DNA of 64,000 nucleotides from Hymenobacter sp. YC55. Lineage in GTDB: Bacteria > Bacteroidota > Bacteroidia > Cytophagales > Hymenobacteraceae. This document shows positions 1-9,142 of the stretch, piece by piece. Position 1 is the stretch's first letter. Each line of letters begins with the position of its first letter. A program made the position numbers and the translations under genes. The notes beneath the pieces are model-generated. The model was not told the origin of the DNA and did no database searches. It was given only the letters and a program-made list of their open reading frames with translations. The stretch spans positions 1,116,001 to 1,180,000 of the forward strand of contig NZ_JARNTX010000002.1 in assembly GCF_029433095.1 (NCBI RefSeq), read 5' to 3'.

Positions 1-8
1 TTGTGTGG

Positions 9-650
9 CTACGGAATCTTAGCGGGGAGTACCGTAACAATACGGCCCACACAATGGCTGTTTGGGCAGTCGTTGGGGCCATTGCCACGCAACGCCATCC
101 TGACGGCGTATTGGCCAGGACGCCGGAACGCGTGCTGAACGCGTCGGCCGTTGCTAACTATTCCATCCCGAAAATCCCAAAGCACCACGACATTCTCGCA
201 TAGAGGTAGCTGCGAATCCACCGCATCGAAGGTAACAGGCTGTCCAACGCGGACTGTATCGGCACCGGTAGTAAAGTTGAGGACAATTTCTTGAGTGAAA
301 TCGACAGGTATGACTTTTTCAGCTTCTCGAACCTCACCTGTCTTATCATCTACCACATCTAGTTGGACGGTATAACGACGGCGGTCAGTGTAGCAGTGCG
401 ACACAATGGGGCCAGTGAGGGTGGTCCCATCGCCCATCTGCCAGCGGAAGGTAAGCGGCCCAGCTGCTGCATCTACCGACGCGCTTGCGTCTAAGTCCAC
501 ACAAAGTTCAACTACACGCGGTGGCGGACACATTGCGCTGACGGTATCACCGGCTACTTGTGCCCGCGCTTCCTGTCGGATGCTTAGCAGCAGAACCACT
601 ATGCCAAAAATCAGCGGCAGAAATCTAACGTAACCTTTCACTCCATACAC
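9..650 (-). CDS. Secreted PKD-domain protein
   Basis: 213 residues. An N-terminal hydrophobic stretch (about residues 9-23) ending in ARAQ looks like a signal peptide. Two immunoglobulin-like PKD segments follow: the first contains FRWQMGDGTTLTG, the second VVLWDFRDGIVSNGRRVQHAF, both with the W-x-x/F-GDG turn and the later H-x-F/Y strand typical of PKD repeats. PKD domains are structural or adhesive modules of surface and secreted proteins; no enzyme domain is present. It lies 31 bases downstream of the LytTR regulator gene on the same strand and may share its transcript. The stop codon is at the very left edge, so the gene is complete. No T9SS sorting tail is visible. The domain call is firm; the role is unknown. 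Confidence 0.75.
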   Translation of the reverse strand: MYGVKGYVRFLPLIFGIVVLLLSIRQEARAQVAGDTVSAMCPPPRVVELCVDLDASASVDAAAGPLTFRWQMGDGTTLTGPIVSHCYTDRRRYTVQLDVVDDKTGEVREAEKVIPVDFTQEIVLNFTTGADTVRVGQPVTFDAVDSQLPLCENVVVLWDFRDGIVSNGRRVQHAFRRPGQYAVRMALRGNGPNDCPNSHCVGRIVTVLPAKIP

Positions 651-681
651 GTCTGTAACTGTAAGAAGAACAAGACACTAT

Positions 682-1398
682 CTAAAACTTGTTGAGACGC
701 TGAAACACTTCCCGCATATACGTTTGACCGATGGGAATGTGCTTGCTGTCAATAATGATATTGTTGTCCTCTATGGCTTGCACCCGTTTGAGATTGACAA
801 TGAAAGAGCGATGCACTCGCACGAACAGTGTATCAGGAAACTTCTCCTCTACGGCTTTCATGGTGCTGTATACGATAAGCTTGCTTTGGCCCGTGACAAT
901 GTGCACGTAGTCGCCGAGGGCCTCCACATAGCGGACTTCATCGAAGAGCACCTTCACCAACTTAGTATCGACTTTCATGAAAGTAAAGTCGGCGTCGGCG
1001 GGAACCGCTGCTTCGGCCGGACGTGCTTGGGTTGCTTCCAGGGCGCGTTGAGCAGCTTTCAGGAAGCGCGCGTAGCTGACCGGCTTCACTAGATAATCAA
1101 CGACATGGTGCTCAAAAGCTTCAACAGCGTATTGCTTGCTGCTGGTAATTAGTACAACGAGTGGCGGATTTTGAAGCGTATTGAGCAGATCGATACCCGA
1201 CATGAGGGGCATTTCCACATCCAGAAACAGAAGGTCGACCTCTTGCGTGCGCAGAACTTCGGCTGCGGCTACTGCACTTTCACAACTGCCAATAGATGTT
1301 AGGAAAGGAGTGCTGGCAATGCAGTTTTCAACTACTTGCACAGAAAGCGGGTCATCGTCAACAACCAAACAACGCAGAGGGGAGGGAGTAGAGGGCAT
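682..1398 (-). CDS. LytTR-family response regulator
   Basis: 238 residues. Residues about 8-120 form a receiver domain: acidic pocket VDDDPLS, phospho-acceptor Asp in LLFLDVEMP, then LITSS and the K of LVKPVSY. Residues about 138-238 form a LytTR DNA-binding domain (YVEALGDYVHI, VHRSFIVNL). LytTR regulators bind direct repeats near promoters and are typically partners of membrane sensor kinases. It starts 60 bases after the stop of the hybrid kinase gene on the same strand, which makes that kinase the obvious partner. The targets are not identifiable here. Confidence 0.92.
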   Translation of the reverse strand: MPSTPSPLRCLVVDDDPLSVQVVENCIASTPFLTSIGSCESAVAAAEVLRTQEVDLLFLDVEMPLMSGIDLLNTLQNPPLVVLITSSKQYAVEAFEHHVVDYLVKPVSYARFLKAAQRALEATQARPAEAAVPADADFTFMKVDTKLVKVLFDEVRYVEALGDYVHIVTGQSKLIVYSTMKAVEEKFPDTLFVRVHRSFIVNLKRVQAIEDNNIIIDSKHIPIGQTYMREVFQRLNKF

Positions 1399-1458
1399 AC
1401 TTTCAAAGGTATACTATCCATTGAAAAAAAGCAGGCTTACTATCCTTTGTAAAGAGGT

Positions 1459-4400
1459 TTAAGCAGTTAGCCGTTCTTGAAGTTGCGGGTAAAGTTGTTG
1501 TAAGTTCTCCTCAACTTCCTGAATAATAGGAGCAATAGTGTCTTTATCTGTTTCCTGACGCGCCTGCTGCTCCAGCCTCTCTAAAGCAGAATAGAGATTC
1601 TCAACGCCAAAATAAGCGGCTTGTCCTTTTAGCTTGTGTGCGGTGCGGGCCAAGGCCTCTAGATTAGCGGCAGCAAACTCAACTTCCAAATGTTGCTGTA
1701 GTTGCGGAGCCTGCTTAAGGAAAGTGTTGACTATCTGATGAATAAAGGCTTCGTTGCCGCCAGCCAATTCTTCTAGTAGTGTCCAATCGGGCGCAAGCTC
1801 ATTTTTTTCAGTAGAAGCTGCAACAGTAGTTTCAATTACTGTTACTGAGTTTTGCGGAGGAAGAGTAGTGCGACCGGTAAAGTGGGCGAGACGAGCATAC
1901 AGGAGGGCCGGATCGAAGGGTTTGGCCAGCGTGTCGTTCATGCCGGCTTCCAGTGCTAAAGCACGGTCTTCGGGCAAGGCGGAAGCGGTAAGGCCGATAA
2001 TGGGCAGCTGAGCGGCATCCGGAAAACGCGCCCGCAACTGACGAGCCGCCTCGTAGCCATCCATTTCGGGCATTTGCACGTCCATCAACACGGCATCGAA
2101 AGTAGCCTGCTCGGCGGCTTCCACGGCTAAGCGGCCATTGGCAGCAATAGTGACTTGCACGTTCCAGGCTTCCAAGGTTTTGCGGGCGACTAGCTGGTTG
2201 AGGTCGTTGTCCTCGGCTACCAGCACCCGCAGCGCTGGCTCAAAACGACCAACTGCCAAGGTTGCTTCCGATGGCACTTCGGCAGGATCGGCCGTGAGAT
2301 AGGGAATCTCAAACGAAAACGCGGAGCCTTGCCCTTCCTCACTTTCTACCCAAAGTTTGCCGCCGTGCAGTTCCACCAAATTACGGGCAATGCTTAGCCC
2401 AAGACCGGTACCACCAAATTGCCGCGTGGTACTGGTGTTGGCCTGCGAGAAATCTTCGAAAATAGCGTCTAGCTTGCTGGCTGGAATTCCAATGCCGGTG
2501 TCCTGCACCACAAAGCGCACTACCTGCTGGTTTGCTGCATCAGTAGCTGGATATACGCGTACCGTTACGCCCCCCACCGTGGTGAACTTCACAGCGTTGC
2601 CGACCAGGTTGACGAGCACTTGGTTTAGACGAACCGAATCGCCGAACACAGCGGCAGGTACAGCAGGATCTATTTCTAACTTGAAGTATAAGTGCTTGGC
2701 TTCTGTGGCAAACTGAAACATGCTGGCAACGCGCCGCAACAGTTCGGGCAGGCGGAAGGGCGAGTGCTCTAAACTCAGCTTGCCCGCTTCGATTTTAGAA
2801 CTATCGAGAATGTCGTTGATAATAACCAGCAGGTTCTGCGACGATGACTGTACGGCTTCTAGGTATTCGTTCTGCTCGGGATTGACGGGCGTTTGGCGCA
2901 GCAGGTGAGTGAGACCAATGACGGCATTCATCGGCGTCCTGATTTCGTGGCTCATGTTAGCCAGAAACTGCGCTTTTGCCCGGCGCGATGCTTCGGCTAC
3001 GTCGCGGGCTACTACTAATTCGGCGTTCATGTCCTCGATATGCGCCTTCTGCTGGCGTAGTTCCTGCGTGCGTTCGCGCACTGTCGTTTCCAACTGAAAC
3101 TTCTGCCGACGTAGCGTAGCTTCCCGAGTTCGGATGAAGGCGAAAATTCCGGCGCCTGCCAGCACTAGGCTAATTGTTGCAAACCACCAAGTCTGCCAGA
3201 ATGGGGTAGCAACGCTAAACGAAGTAGCCACGGGTTTCGACCACTTGCCTTGCTCGCCCAACCGGGCACGTACTTCAAAGATGTAGCTGCCCGCCCCGAG
3301 CAGCGGAAATTGTGCTTCGCCCACCACTGTAGGGTGGCTCCATTGATCCTGATAGCCAAGTAAGCGGTATTGGTATTGCAGACCGGCCTGACCAGGCAAT
3401 AGACTTACCCCTCGGAATGTAAAATTTACTTGATGCTGAGTGGCCGATAATTCCTTTAGTTGATAGGGTGGTGCAGCAGCACCGTCTACTTCGCTGGTGA
3501 GAAGAGTGGGGGTGGGCTTACTGGCACCGGGCAACAAGCTTGGCGCATTGGTGCGCAGACAGATCAGCCCCGTGCGCGTACGAAGCCATACGCAGTAGTC
3601 GTTCCAAGCCACGGCCGCCTCGGGCAGTAAGTCCTGCACCAACGGATTGCCCGGCAATGCCGCCAGTGAAAAGCGCTGGTTGCCGTCGTTTAAGGTAAGG
3701 CCATTGCGGTGTACTACCAACACTTGCTCACGCTGAGAAACGGTACGGCTGTCGTTGCCCCATCGTACCGAAAGCAAACTATAGCAGTAAGGCGAAAGGA
3801 GCCCGTCAGGGGTGCTGTAGGGGCGCAGCTTGTTGTTTTCGTAACAGAAAACACCGCTGCCTTCGGTACCAATCCAGACCCGGCCTTTGGCATCAGTGAG
3901 TAATGACGATACATCCAGAGCACCCGAGCGGAACCGGTAGTAGCGGAAGCTTTTGCCTTGCCACACGGCCAAACCAGTATCATGCGTGCCTATCCAAACG
4001 TGACCTAGCGAATCTGTGGTAAGCGCGTAGATCGTGTTGTGCAGCAGCCCGTTCGCAGTGGTGAAATGTTCGACTGACTGAGTGGAGTCAGCGGGCAAAC
4101 GATAAACGCCATCCAGTGCAGTACCGACCCATAAGTCACCATTGGGGTGCTGACTTAGAGCCGTAATGGAAAGCGTAGCTGGCAAACGCCTTACTCGGTG
4201 CTTAGTTGGTGAATGAGACGTAGATGCTGGCTTCTGGATTTGCCAGAGCCCATGACCGGATGTACCGACCCAAAAAAACGTTTCGGTTGATGCGGCGCGT
4301 AAGCTTTTTGCCTGTAGCAAAACGCTAGGAGAGAACGGCAGCTTTTCGGGATAAACAACGAAGGGAGAAAGCCGCTCAGGAGCAGGATCGAGGGTAAAGA

Positions 4401-5091
4401 ATTGCCCTGTCGTTAGCATACCGGTTGCGCTGGCTCCGCTATGCAAAGCGCCCACTTCCGACTTCTGGCCTTCTGAAGAAGGGTAAAACGTCACGTGACG
4501 ATCCGACCATCGCCACAACCCCTGACCGGCCGTGCCTATCCACACGTTGTGTTCCCGGTCGGCCAATACGCATTGCGGAACGGTACCCGGCGGCAGCACC
4601 TGATGTAGCGTAGCAAAGCGCTGCGCTGCTGGCACCGAGGCAGCAGCCAAATCGGCGTTGGCGTAAGTGGTATCGGTGGGCGGAATGCCTGATACTGCCC
4701 GGAAACCAGGCGGACGAGAAGCTGCCTCCGTTCCACGTTGGAAGTGTTGACCGTCCCAGCGCGATACGCCACCTTGGTAGTGCCCCACCCACAACTGACC
4801 GGTGCGTGGATGCACGAAGAGCGTCGTCACGAAGTCTTCGGCTAGTCCGTCTTTGGTAGTGAAAGCGACAAACTCCGTCCCATCATACCGAACCAAACCC
4901 TCTGCCGTGCCAATCCAAAGATAGCCGGCGTGGTCCTGCGCTAGGGCGTAAATGAAGGGTTGGGGCAGCCCGTCAGCAGCACCAAATTGCCGGACAAAAT
5001 AGCGTGGCGCCGAATTGGGTTGCGCTGCTACCTGAACCCCTAGGATCAAGAGGAACAGCAAAAGCAAACGGCGGAACAACAAGACAATCAT
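1459..5091 (-). CDS. Propeller-type hybrid histidine kinase with receiver and Hpt domains
   Basis: 1210 residues. Order: signal peptide (about 1-23, ending in VQVAAQ); periplasmic two-component-regulator propeller repeats (GYLWIGTAEGLVRYDG, HVWIGTHDTGL, RVWIGTEGSGV) to about residue 500; a Y_Y_Y-type beta domain (about 545-625); one membrane helix (about 633-655, WWFATISLVLAGAGIFAFI); a coiled coil; HisKA with the phospho-His in NMSHEIRTPMN (about 714); HATPase (QDTGIGI, GGTGLGLSI); receiver with Asp in VLMDVQMPEMDG (about 1003); and an Hpt domain with His in TAHKLKG (about 1151). It lacks the AraC output domain of classical HTCS proteins. The LytTR gene directly downstream could receive the phosphate. 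The ligand is unknown; no SusC/D genes flank it. Confidence 0.93.
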   Translation of the reverse strand: MIVLLFRRLLLLFLLILGVQVAAQPNSAPRYFVRQFGAADGLPQPFIYALAQDHAGYLWIGTAEGLVRYDGTEFVAFTTKDGLAEDFVTTLFVHPRTGQLWVGHYQGGVSRWDGQHFQRGTEAASRPPGFRAVSGIPPTDTTYANADLAAASVPAAQRFATLHQVLPPGTVPQCVLADREHNVWIGTAGQGLWRWSDRHVTFYPSSEGQKSEVGALHSGASATGMLTTGQFFTLDPAPERLSPFVVYPEKLPFSPSVLLQAKSLRAASTETFFWVGTSGHGLWQIQKPASTSHSPTKHRVRRLPATLSITALSQHPNGDLWVGTALDGVYRLPADSTQSVEHFTTANGLLHNTIYALTTDSLGHVWIGTHDTGLAVWQGKSFRYYRFRSGALDVSSLLTDAKGRVWIGTEGSGVFCYENNKLRPYSTPDGLLSPYCYSLLSVRWGNDSRTVSQREQVLVVHRNGLTLNDGNQRFSLAALPGNPLVQDLLPEAAVAWNDYCVWLRTRTGLICLRTNAPSLLPGASKPTPTLLTSEVDGAAAPPYQLKELSATQHQVNFTFRGVSLLPGQAGLQYQYRLLGYQDQWSHPTVVGEAQFPLLGAGSYIFEVRARLGEQGKWSKPVATSFSVATPFWQTWWFATISLVLAGAGIFAFIRTREATLRRQKFQLETTVRERTQELRQQKAHIEDMNAELVVARDVAEASRRAKAQFLANMSHEIRTPMNAVIGLTHLLRQTPVNPEQNEYLEAVQSSSQNLLVIINDILDSSKIEAGKLSLEHSPFRLPELLRRVASMFQFATEAKHLYFKLEIDPAVPAAVFGDSVRLNQVLVNLVGNAVKFTTVGGVTVRVYPATDAANQQVVRFVVQDTGIGIPASKLDAIFEDFSQANTSTTRQFGGTGLGLSIARNLVELHGGKLWVESEEGQGSAFSFEIPYLTADPAEVPSEATLAVGRFEPALRVLVAEDNDLNQLVARKTLEAWNVQVTIAANGRLAVEAAEQATFDAVLMDVQMPEMDGYEAARQLRARFPDAAQLPIIGLTASALPEDRALALEAGMNDTLAKPFDPALLYARLAHFTGRTTLPPQNSVTVIETTVAASTEKNELAPDWTLLEELAGGNEAFIHQIVNTFLKQAPQLQQHLEVEFAAANLEALARTAHKLKGQAAYFGVENLYSALERLEQQARQETDKDTIAPIIQEVEENLQQLYPQLQERLTA

Positions 5092-5214
5092 GTAGCACAG
5101 AGGGCACTACCGTCCCCATCAATCATAGCAAGTTAAGAGGCTGTTCAACAGAATAGTCGTGCTACTCCTGCAACGTAGCTAAAACCTCGTTGAACTGCCC
5201 CTACTGCCTGACGA

Positions 5215-7248
5215 CTACTTACCCGTCACTTTGAACTCAGTGCGACGGTTCTGCTGACGATTCGCTTTGGTGGTGTTAGGCGCTACAGGTTGGGTGTCGC
5301 CGTAACCGGCAAACGTAAGTCGGTCTTTGCTAATCCCTTTCCCAACCAAGTAGTCAACCACTGATTTGGCGCGGCGCTGGCTCAGATCCTTGTTATAGTT
5401 CGCATTGCCCACGTTGTCGGTGTGGCCGGATATTTCCAGGCGCAGGGCGGGTGTTTCTGAAAGCAAAGTTTGTAGCCGCACCAGTTCCCCCGTACTTTCT
5501 TTGCGCAGCGTCGCTTTGTCGAAATCGAAGAAGATATTGTTGAGCACAACTTTCACCCCCACATCTAGCTTCTTGAGCGGAATATCCTTGACAACTTCTG
5601 AATAAGCGGCCCCGGCTGGCAAGTCAAAGTTTTCCGAATGGAAGAGGTAGCCCTCCTGCTTCACTACAATGCCATAGTTAACGCCCGACGGTAATGACAC
5701 CAAGTAGCGTCCCGATTGCGCATTCGACCGGAACGAGGCAATGGTTTGGTTCAGAGAGTTGTCTATTACGTCGATAGTGGCTTCCAAGGGCTGCTTGGTA
5801 GCGTCGTCGGTTACAGTGCCTTTCAGAATAGTAACTTGCGCCGTGGCGACTGGCACCGGCGGAGCTAGCAGCGTCTCCTTCACTGGCAAAGCCCGAGAGG
5901 CTAGCATCTGGTCTTCCTGACTGAGCATTGGCGGCTTCTCAGGCCCGAGGAATGTAATCTGGTAGATATCCTTTGAGCCCAAGCCGTCGTCGCGGAACGA
6001 CGAGTAATAGCCATGTCGGCCCGAAGCAGAAATAACAAAAAATACGTCGTCGTCGGGAGTGTTGATCGGCCACCCCAAGTTCTCAGGCGTGCTCCACTTC
6101 CCGTTCTGGAAGGTAGACTTGAAGATGTCGTAGCCACCCATAGAGCTATGGCCTTCCGAAGAAAAATACATCGTCTTACCATCGGGGTGAAGGAACACCC
6201 CTTCCTCACCATACGGCGTATTGATGGTGGGCCCTAGGTTCACGGCTGCGCCACGGCCATCTATTTCAACTTTGTATATGTCGCGCCCGCCTATGCCGCC
6301 GGGTTTGTCCGATACGAGCAGCAAACTCTTGCCGTCGGGCGTGTAAGCAGCCGACGATTCATGGGCTTTGCTGTTGATGCGGTTGCCGAGGCGCTGCGGC
6401 TTAGCCCAGGTAGCACCGCGCAAGTTGGCCTCGTTCAGGTCGCCGCCGTTGTCTTCCACGTACACCAGCATCCGTTGCGCATCGGGGGAAAGACCTACGG
6501 TAGCATCATGACCGGCAGAGTTTACCGTTTCGCCAAGGTTGCGAGCGGTGCCCCAGGTGTCGCCTTCGCGGCTACTTTGGTAGACGTCCTCGAAAAAGCC
6601 TCCCGACTCCGGGTCTTTTTCTCCTCCCGTCGAGCCCTGCCGCCGCGAGGTAAACAATATCACCGATTCATCGGCGGAAATAACCGGGCCGTAATCGGGA
6701 TAGGGGGAGTTGACGCCGGGGCCTGCGTTGTCGATAAACACACGCACGGGCTTTTCCACCATCTTCCGGCCGTTTTCACACTCCAGAATTTTCTTCTGAA
6801 TGTCTTGCGTGAAGGCCGCCGTGTTTTTGGTGCCAGTAGCAGGCGTGGCCTGCTTGTATTCGGCTATGGCCTCTTTCCACTTGCCATTCAGGTGCAAGCC
6901 TCGGCCCAGCAAGTAATGAATGCGAGGGTCAACCCCCGAATTGAGCTGATACGCTTTCTGCAGAAAATTTAGGGCGCGCGGCTTAAAGCCGGAATGCAGA
7001 TAACAATCCCCGATTTTGAGGTTGAGCTCCGCGTTTTCGGAATTAAGCTTTTGCGCTTCGAGGTAATGCGGGAGGGCCTGCTCATAACGCGGCGGGTCCG
7101 AGAGGTACCACTCATCCCCCGACTTAATTTCCTTGAGCGCAGCCTTCAGGCCGTCTTTATTATTGCCGAATCTCTCTTTGCTGAATTCTACACTTTGAGC
7201 GTGCGCGGCAGTGGAAAACAGCAAGAAGGCTAGTAAATACTTGTGCAT
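5215..7248 (-). CDS. PorE-like TPR/PD40/OmpA outer-membrane-associated protein
   Basis: 677 residues with signal peptide (AAHAQ cleavage region). TPR-like helices occupy about 45-155. PD40/WD40-like propeller repeats follow to about 430 (ISADESVILFTSRRQG, SPDAQRMLVYV, TPDGKSLLLVSDKPGG, HPDGKTMYFSSEGHSSMGG). A carboxypeptidase-regulatory-like beta domain lies at about 475-550 and an OmpA C-terminal peptidoglycan-binding domain at about 565-675 (FFDFDKATL, ISGHTDNVG, SQRRAKSVVDYL). This four-part order matches PorE, a type IX secretion-associated protein, and many Bacteroidota relatives of unassigned role. PorE of Porphyromonas is described as a lipoprotein; this one has no lipobox cysteine. 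The architecture is firm; membership of the T9SS machine is an inference. Confidence 0.88.
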   Translation of the reverse strand: MHKYLLAFLLFSTAAHAQSVEFSKERFGNNKDGLKAALKEIKSGDEWYLSDPPRYEQALPHYLEAQKLNSENAELNLKIGDCYLHSGFKPRALNFLQKAYQLNSGVDPRIHYLLGRGLHLNGKWKEAIAEYKQATPATGTKNTAAFTQDIQKKILECENGRKMVEKPVRVFIDNAGPGVNSPYPDYGPVISADESVILFTSRRQGSTGGEKDPESGGFFEDVYQSSREGDTWGTARNLGETVNSAGHDATVGLSPDAQRMLVYVEDNGGDLNEANLRGATWAKPQRLGNRINSKAHESSAAYTPDGKSLLLVSDKPGGIGGRDIYKVEIDGRGAAVNLGPTINTPYGEEGVFLHPDGKTMYFSSEGHSSMGGYDIFKSTFQNGKWSTPENLGWPINTPDDDVFFVISASGRHGYYSSFRDDGLGSKDIYQITFLGPEKPPMLSQEDQMLASRALPVKETLLAPPVPVATAQVTILKGTVTDDATKQPLEATIDVIDNSLNQTIASFRSNAQSGRYLVSLPSGVNYGIVVKQEGYLFHSENFDLPAGAAYSEVVKDIPLKKLDVGVKVVLNNIFFDFDKATLRKESTGELVRLQTLLSETPALRLEISGHTDNVGNANYNKDLSQRRAKSVVDYLVGKGISKDRLTFAGYGDTQPVAPNTTKANRQQNRRTEFKVTGK

Positions 7249-7356
7249 TTTTTCGCAGGTAAAGCGCAGAATTAGGCGAGGCTGGTCGAGCTAGTGCAGT
7301 CCCCGCAGGAGCCGCAGAGTTGTTCTTGCTCAGTTGCTCCGCTACTCAGTTACTCT

Positions 7357-8424
7357 TTATTTACTTTCGCCGCAGCCGGAGTTGGCGGCATAATTGGTGC
7401 CTATTTCCAAGCCTAATTCGGCTGCTTTGCGCCAATCCTGGCAGGCGCCATCGGTGTTGCGAAGCATTTCACGGGCATGACCACGGTTCAGATACGCTTC
7501 GGCATACTGCGGATTCAGGGCAATGGCTTTGCTGGCGTCGGCTTCCGCTTTCTTGTAGTCTTCGAGTTTGAGGTAGGAAGCGGCGCGGTTGTTCCAGGCA
7601 AAAGCGTAAGTGCCATCAAGAGCCACGGCGCGGCCAAAGTCCTCGACGGCTCCTTTGTAGTCGCCCGACTCGTAGCGCGTAGCGCCGCGGTTGGTGTAGG
7701 CGGTAGGGTTGTCCTGCTTTTTCTGAAGATAATCGGCGTAGTCCTGCAAGGCACCTTTCAGGTCGCCAGCTTTGCGCTTGGTGCCGGCGCGGTTCAGTAG
7801 GGCTGGCAGCAGTTCGGGTTGCAGGGCCAGCGCTTTCGTGTAGTCCTGAATGGCGGCGGGGTAGTTGTTGAGCTGGCGCTGCGCGCTGCCCCGGTCGTGC
7901 CAAGCGTAGGCGTAATTCGGGTCGGCCTTGATGGCTTGATCGAAATCGGCTTTGGCAGCGGCGTATTCAGCTTTTTCGAAGCGTAGAGCGCCCCGGTAAT
8001 ACCAAGCAGGAGCGTAAGCCGCATTGACTTCCACTGCTTTAGTATAGTCCTGCTCTGCCTCTGCAGCTTGCTTTAGCGCCTCGCGGGCCTGCGCCCGCCC
8101 GAAGTAGGCAGTGCCGCTCGTGGGCTCAAGCTTCAGCGCCTCGTCGTAGTCCTGCACGGCTGGCTGGTAATCTTTTAACTCGTAGCGCGTAGTAGCGCGG
8201 TTGTAGAAAGCCTTGGCGAAATCAGGGCGCAGGGCCAATGCCCGGTCGAAATCCTGTAGTGCCGCACGGTAGCTTTTCTGGTTGAATTTCAACACGCCGC
8301 TGTTATAGAGCTTCTCCGCTTGTTGGGCGGGCGGCAGGGTAGAGGCCCGTACCGAATCTACCTGTGCCTGCGTTGCGAGACTAGTAAGACCGAGGGTAGC
8401 CGTTAAGAATAAATATTTCCACAT
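7357..8424 (-). CDS. Secreted TPR-repeat protein
   Basis: 355 residues from the chosen ATG. An in-frame ATG 51 bases upstream exists, but only the inner start gives a proper signal peptide (MWKYLFLTATLGLTSLATQA). The mature protein is almost entirely tandem tetratricopeptide repeats, about nine or ten, recognisable by the A-x-x-x-Y/F-N-R-A pattern (AFYNRATTRYELKDY, AYAWHDRGSAQRQLNNY, AFAWNNRAASYLKLEDY). TPRs are protein-protein interaction scaffolds. The C-terminus GCGESK is short and cysteine-containing. It is downstream of a small unknown gene and upstream of the PorE-like gene on the same strand. No specific partner can be named. Confidence 0.85.
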   Translation of the reverse strand: MWKYLFLTATLGLTSLATQAQVDSVRASTLPPAQQAEKLYNSGVLKFNQKSYRAALQDFDRALALRPDFAKAFYNRATTRYELKDYQPAVQDYDEALKLEPTSGTAYFGRAQAREALKQAAEAEQDYTKAVEVNAAYAPAWYYRGALRFEKAEYAAAKADFDQAIKADPNYAYAWHDRGSAQRQLNNYPAAIQDYTKALALQPELLPALLNRAGTKRKAGDLKGALQDYADYLQKKQDNPTAYTNRGATRYESGDYKGAVEDFGRAVALDGTYAFAWNNRAASYLKLEDYKKAEADASKAIALNPQYAEAYLNRGHAREMLRNTDGACQDWRKAAELGLEIGTNYAANSGCGESK

Positions 8425-8550
8425 CACATCCAGGCAATTTGCTTTGACTGGATAAATATAATTTTTATTGCGCAAACACGATTAAATGCATCGATAATTT
8501 ATTGATTGTTATAACTTTACTTAGATGAAGTAGCAGCCTTTGGGAATTAG

Positions 8551-8844
8551 TTAAGCTGGTAACTGCGTACGAGTCAACGTTTCCCACTCGTGCCGGATCG
8601 TGCCGTGGAAAACTGGCTGGCCGGCACGACGATACCAATAGGCCGCGTTGCTGGCGTCGCCCTCCTGCCGGTGCAGCAAGGCATGCAGCCAATCATAAAG
8701 TGGTTCGCCTTCGTGCTCCTGCGCTATGTCATGAGCATTTGACCACTCGTCGCGGCCGGCATACCACAGCGCCTGTAGTAGTGGCGATAAGCCAGTTGGC
8801 GGTGTTTGTTGGGTGAGGGAAGCGTTGAATTCAGTGTAGGTCAT
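8551..8844 (-). CDS. Small uncharacterised protein (97 residues)
   Basis: A short frame with a clean ATG. No signal peptide or membrane helix. It is rich in Trp, His and Leu, with a helical-looking middle (LLQALWYAGRDEWSNAHDIAQ, then DWLHALLHRQEGDASNAAYWYRRAG) that resembles a single TPR-like pair of helices. I do not recognise the family. Coding is supported by typical codon use and the lack of a better frame on either strand; a competing overlapping minus-strand frame (8465-8692) reads as an implausible low-complexity peptide. Confidence 0.6.
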   Translation of the reverse strand: MTYTEFNASLTQQTPPTGLSPLLQALWYAGRDEWSNAHDIAQEHEGEPLYDWLHALLHRQEGDASNAAYWYRRAGQPVFHGTIRHEWETLTRTQLPA

Positions 8845-9142
8845 AGGTGTGAACAGAACATGTACTCTATAGTAGCGGCTATGTTGCTGAGGTTACGAAG
8901 AACTATACCCTCTAGGTTGTGAACGCACAAGCTAATACAACTCACTAGGGGCAATATTGAGCTCATGGTTTCAACAGCATTTTTAAAGCATTGAAACGCG
9001 CCAGTACTAGGCTTTCCAGCAGAAGATCAGCTATAAATCAAACTTCCTATAAGCCGCTGATGTTTGCGTATTTTTGCAACACCAACGACCCACTATGGCT
9101 CGTTGTTTTTTCACCTCTCACCCCAACGCCTAGCTTTTACCT
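8845..9142. other. Intergenic region between divergent genes
   Basis: About 300 bases with no plausible frame. It is AT-richer than the flanks. It contains an imperfect TTTCAA...TTGAAA hairpin at 8969-8996 and, at 9069-9076, TATTTTTG, which fits the Bacteroidota -7 element TAnnTTTG on the plus strand and would place transcription start about 60 bases before the bacilliredoxin-like gene. I see no RNA gene. Confidence 0.5.
9069..9076 (+). promoter_or_regulatory. Putative -7 promoter element for the BrxA/BrxB-family gene
   Basis: TATTTTTG matches TAnnTTTG exactly, in the right orientation and 67 bases before the start codon. No good TTG/TTTG -33 element is visible at the expected distance, so the call rests on the -7 box alone. 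Confidence 0.45.

Noticed and set aside
5110..5200. GTTCAAC/GTTGAAC repeat upstream of the hybrid kinase
   Set aside because: Arms are short with a long spacer; not above chance expectation for this composition.
6361..6972. 203-codon frame antisense to the PorE-like gene
   Set aside because: Shadow of a strongly supported gene; no domain or upstream signals.
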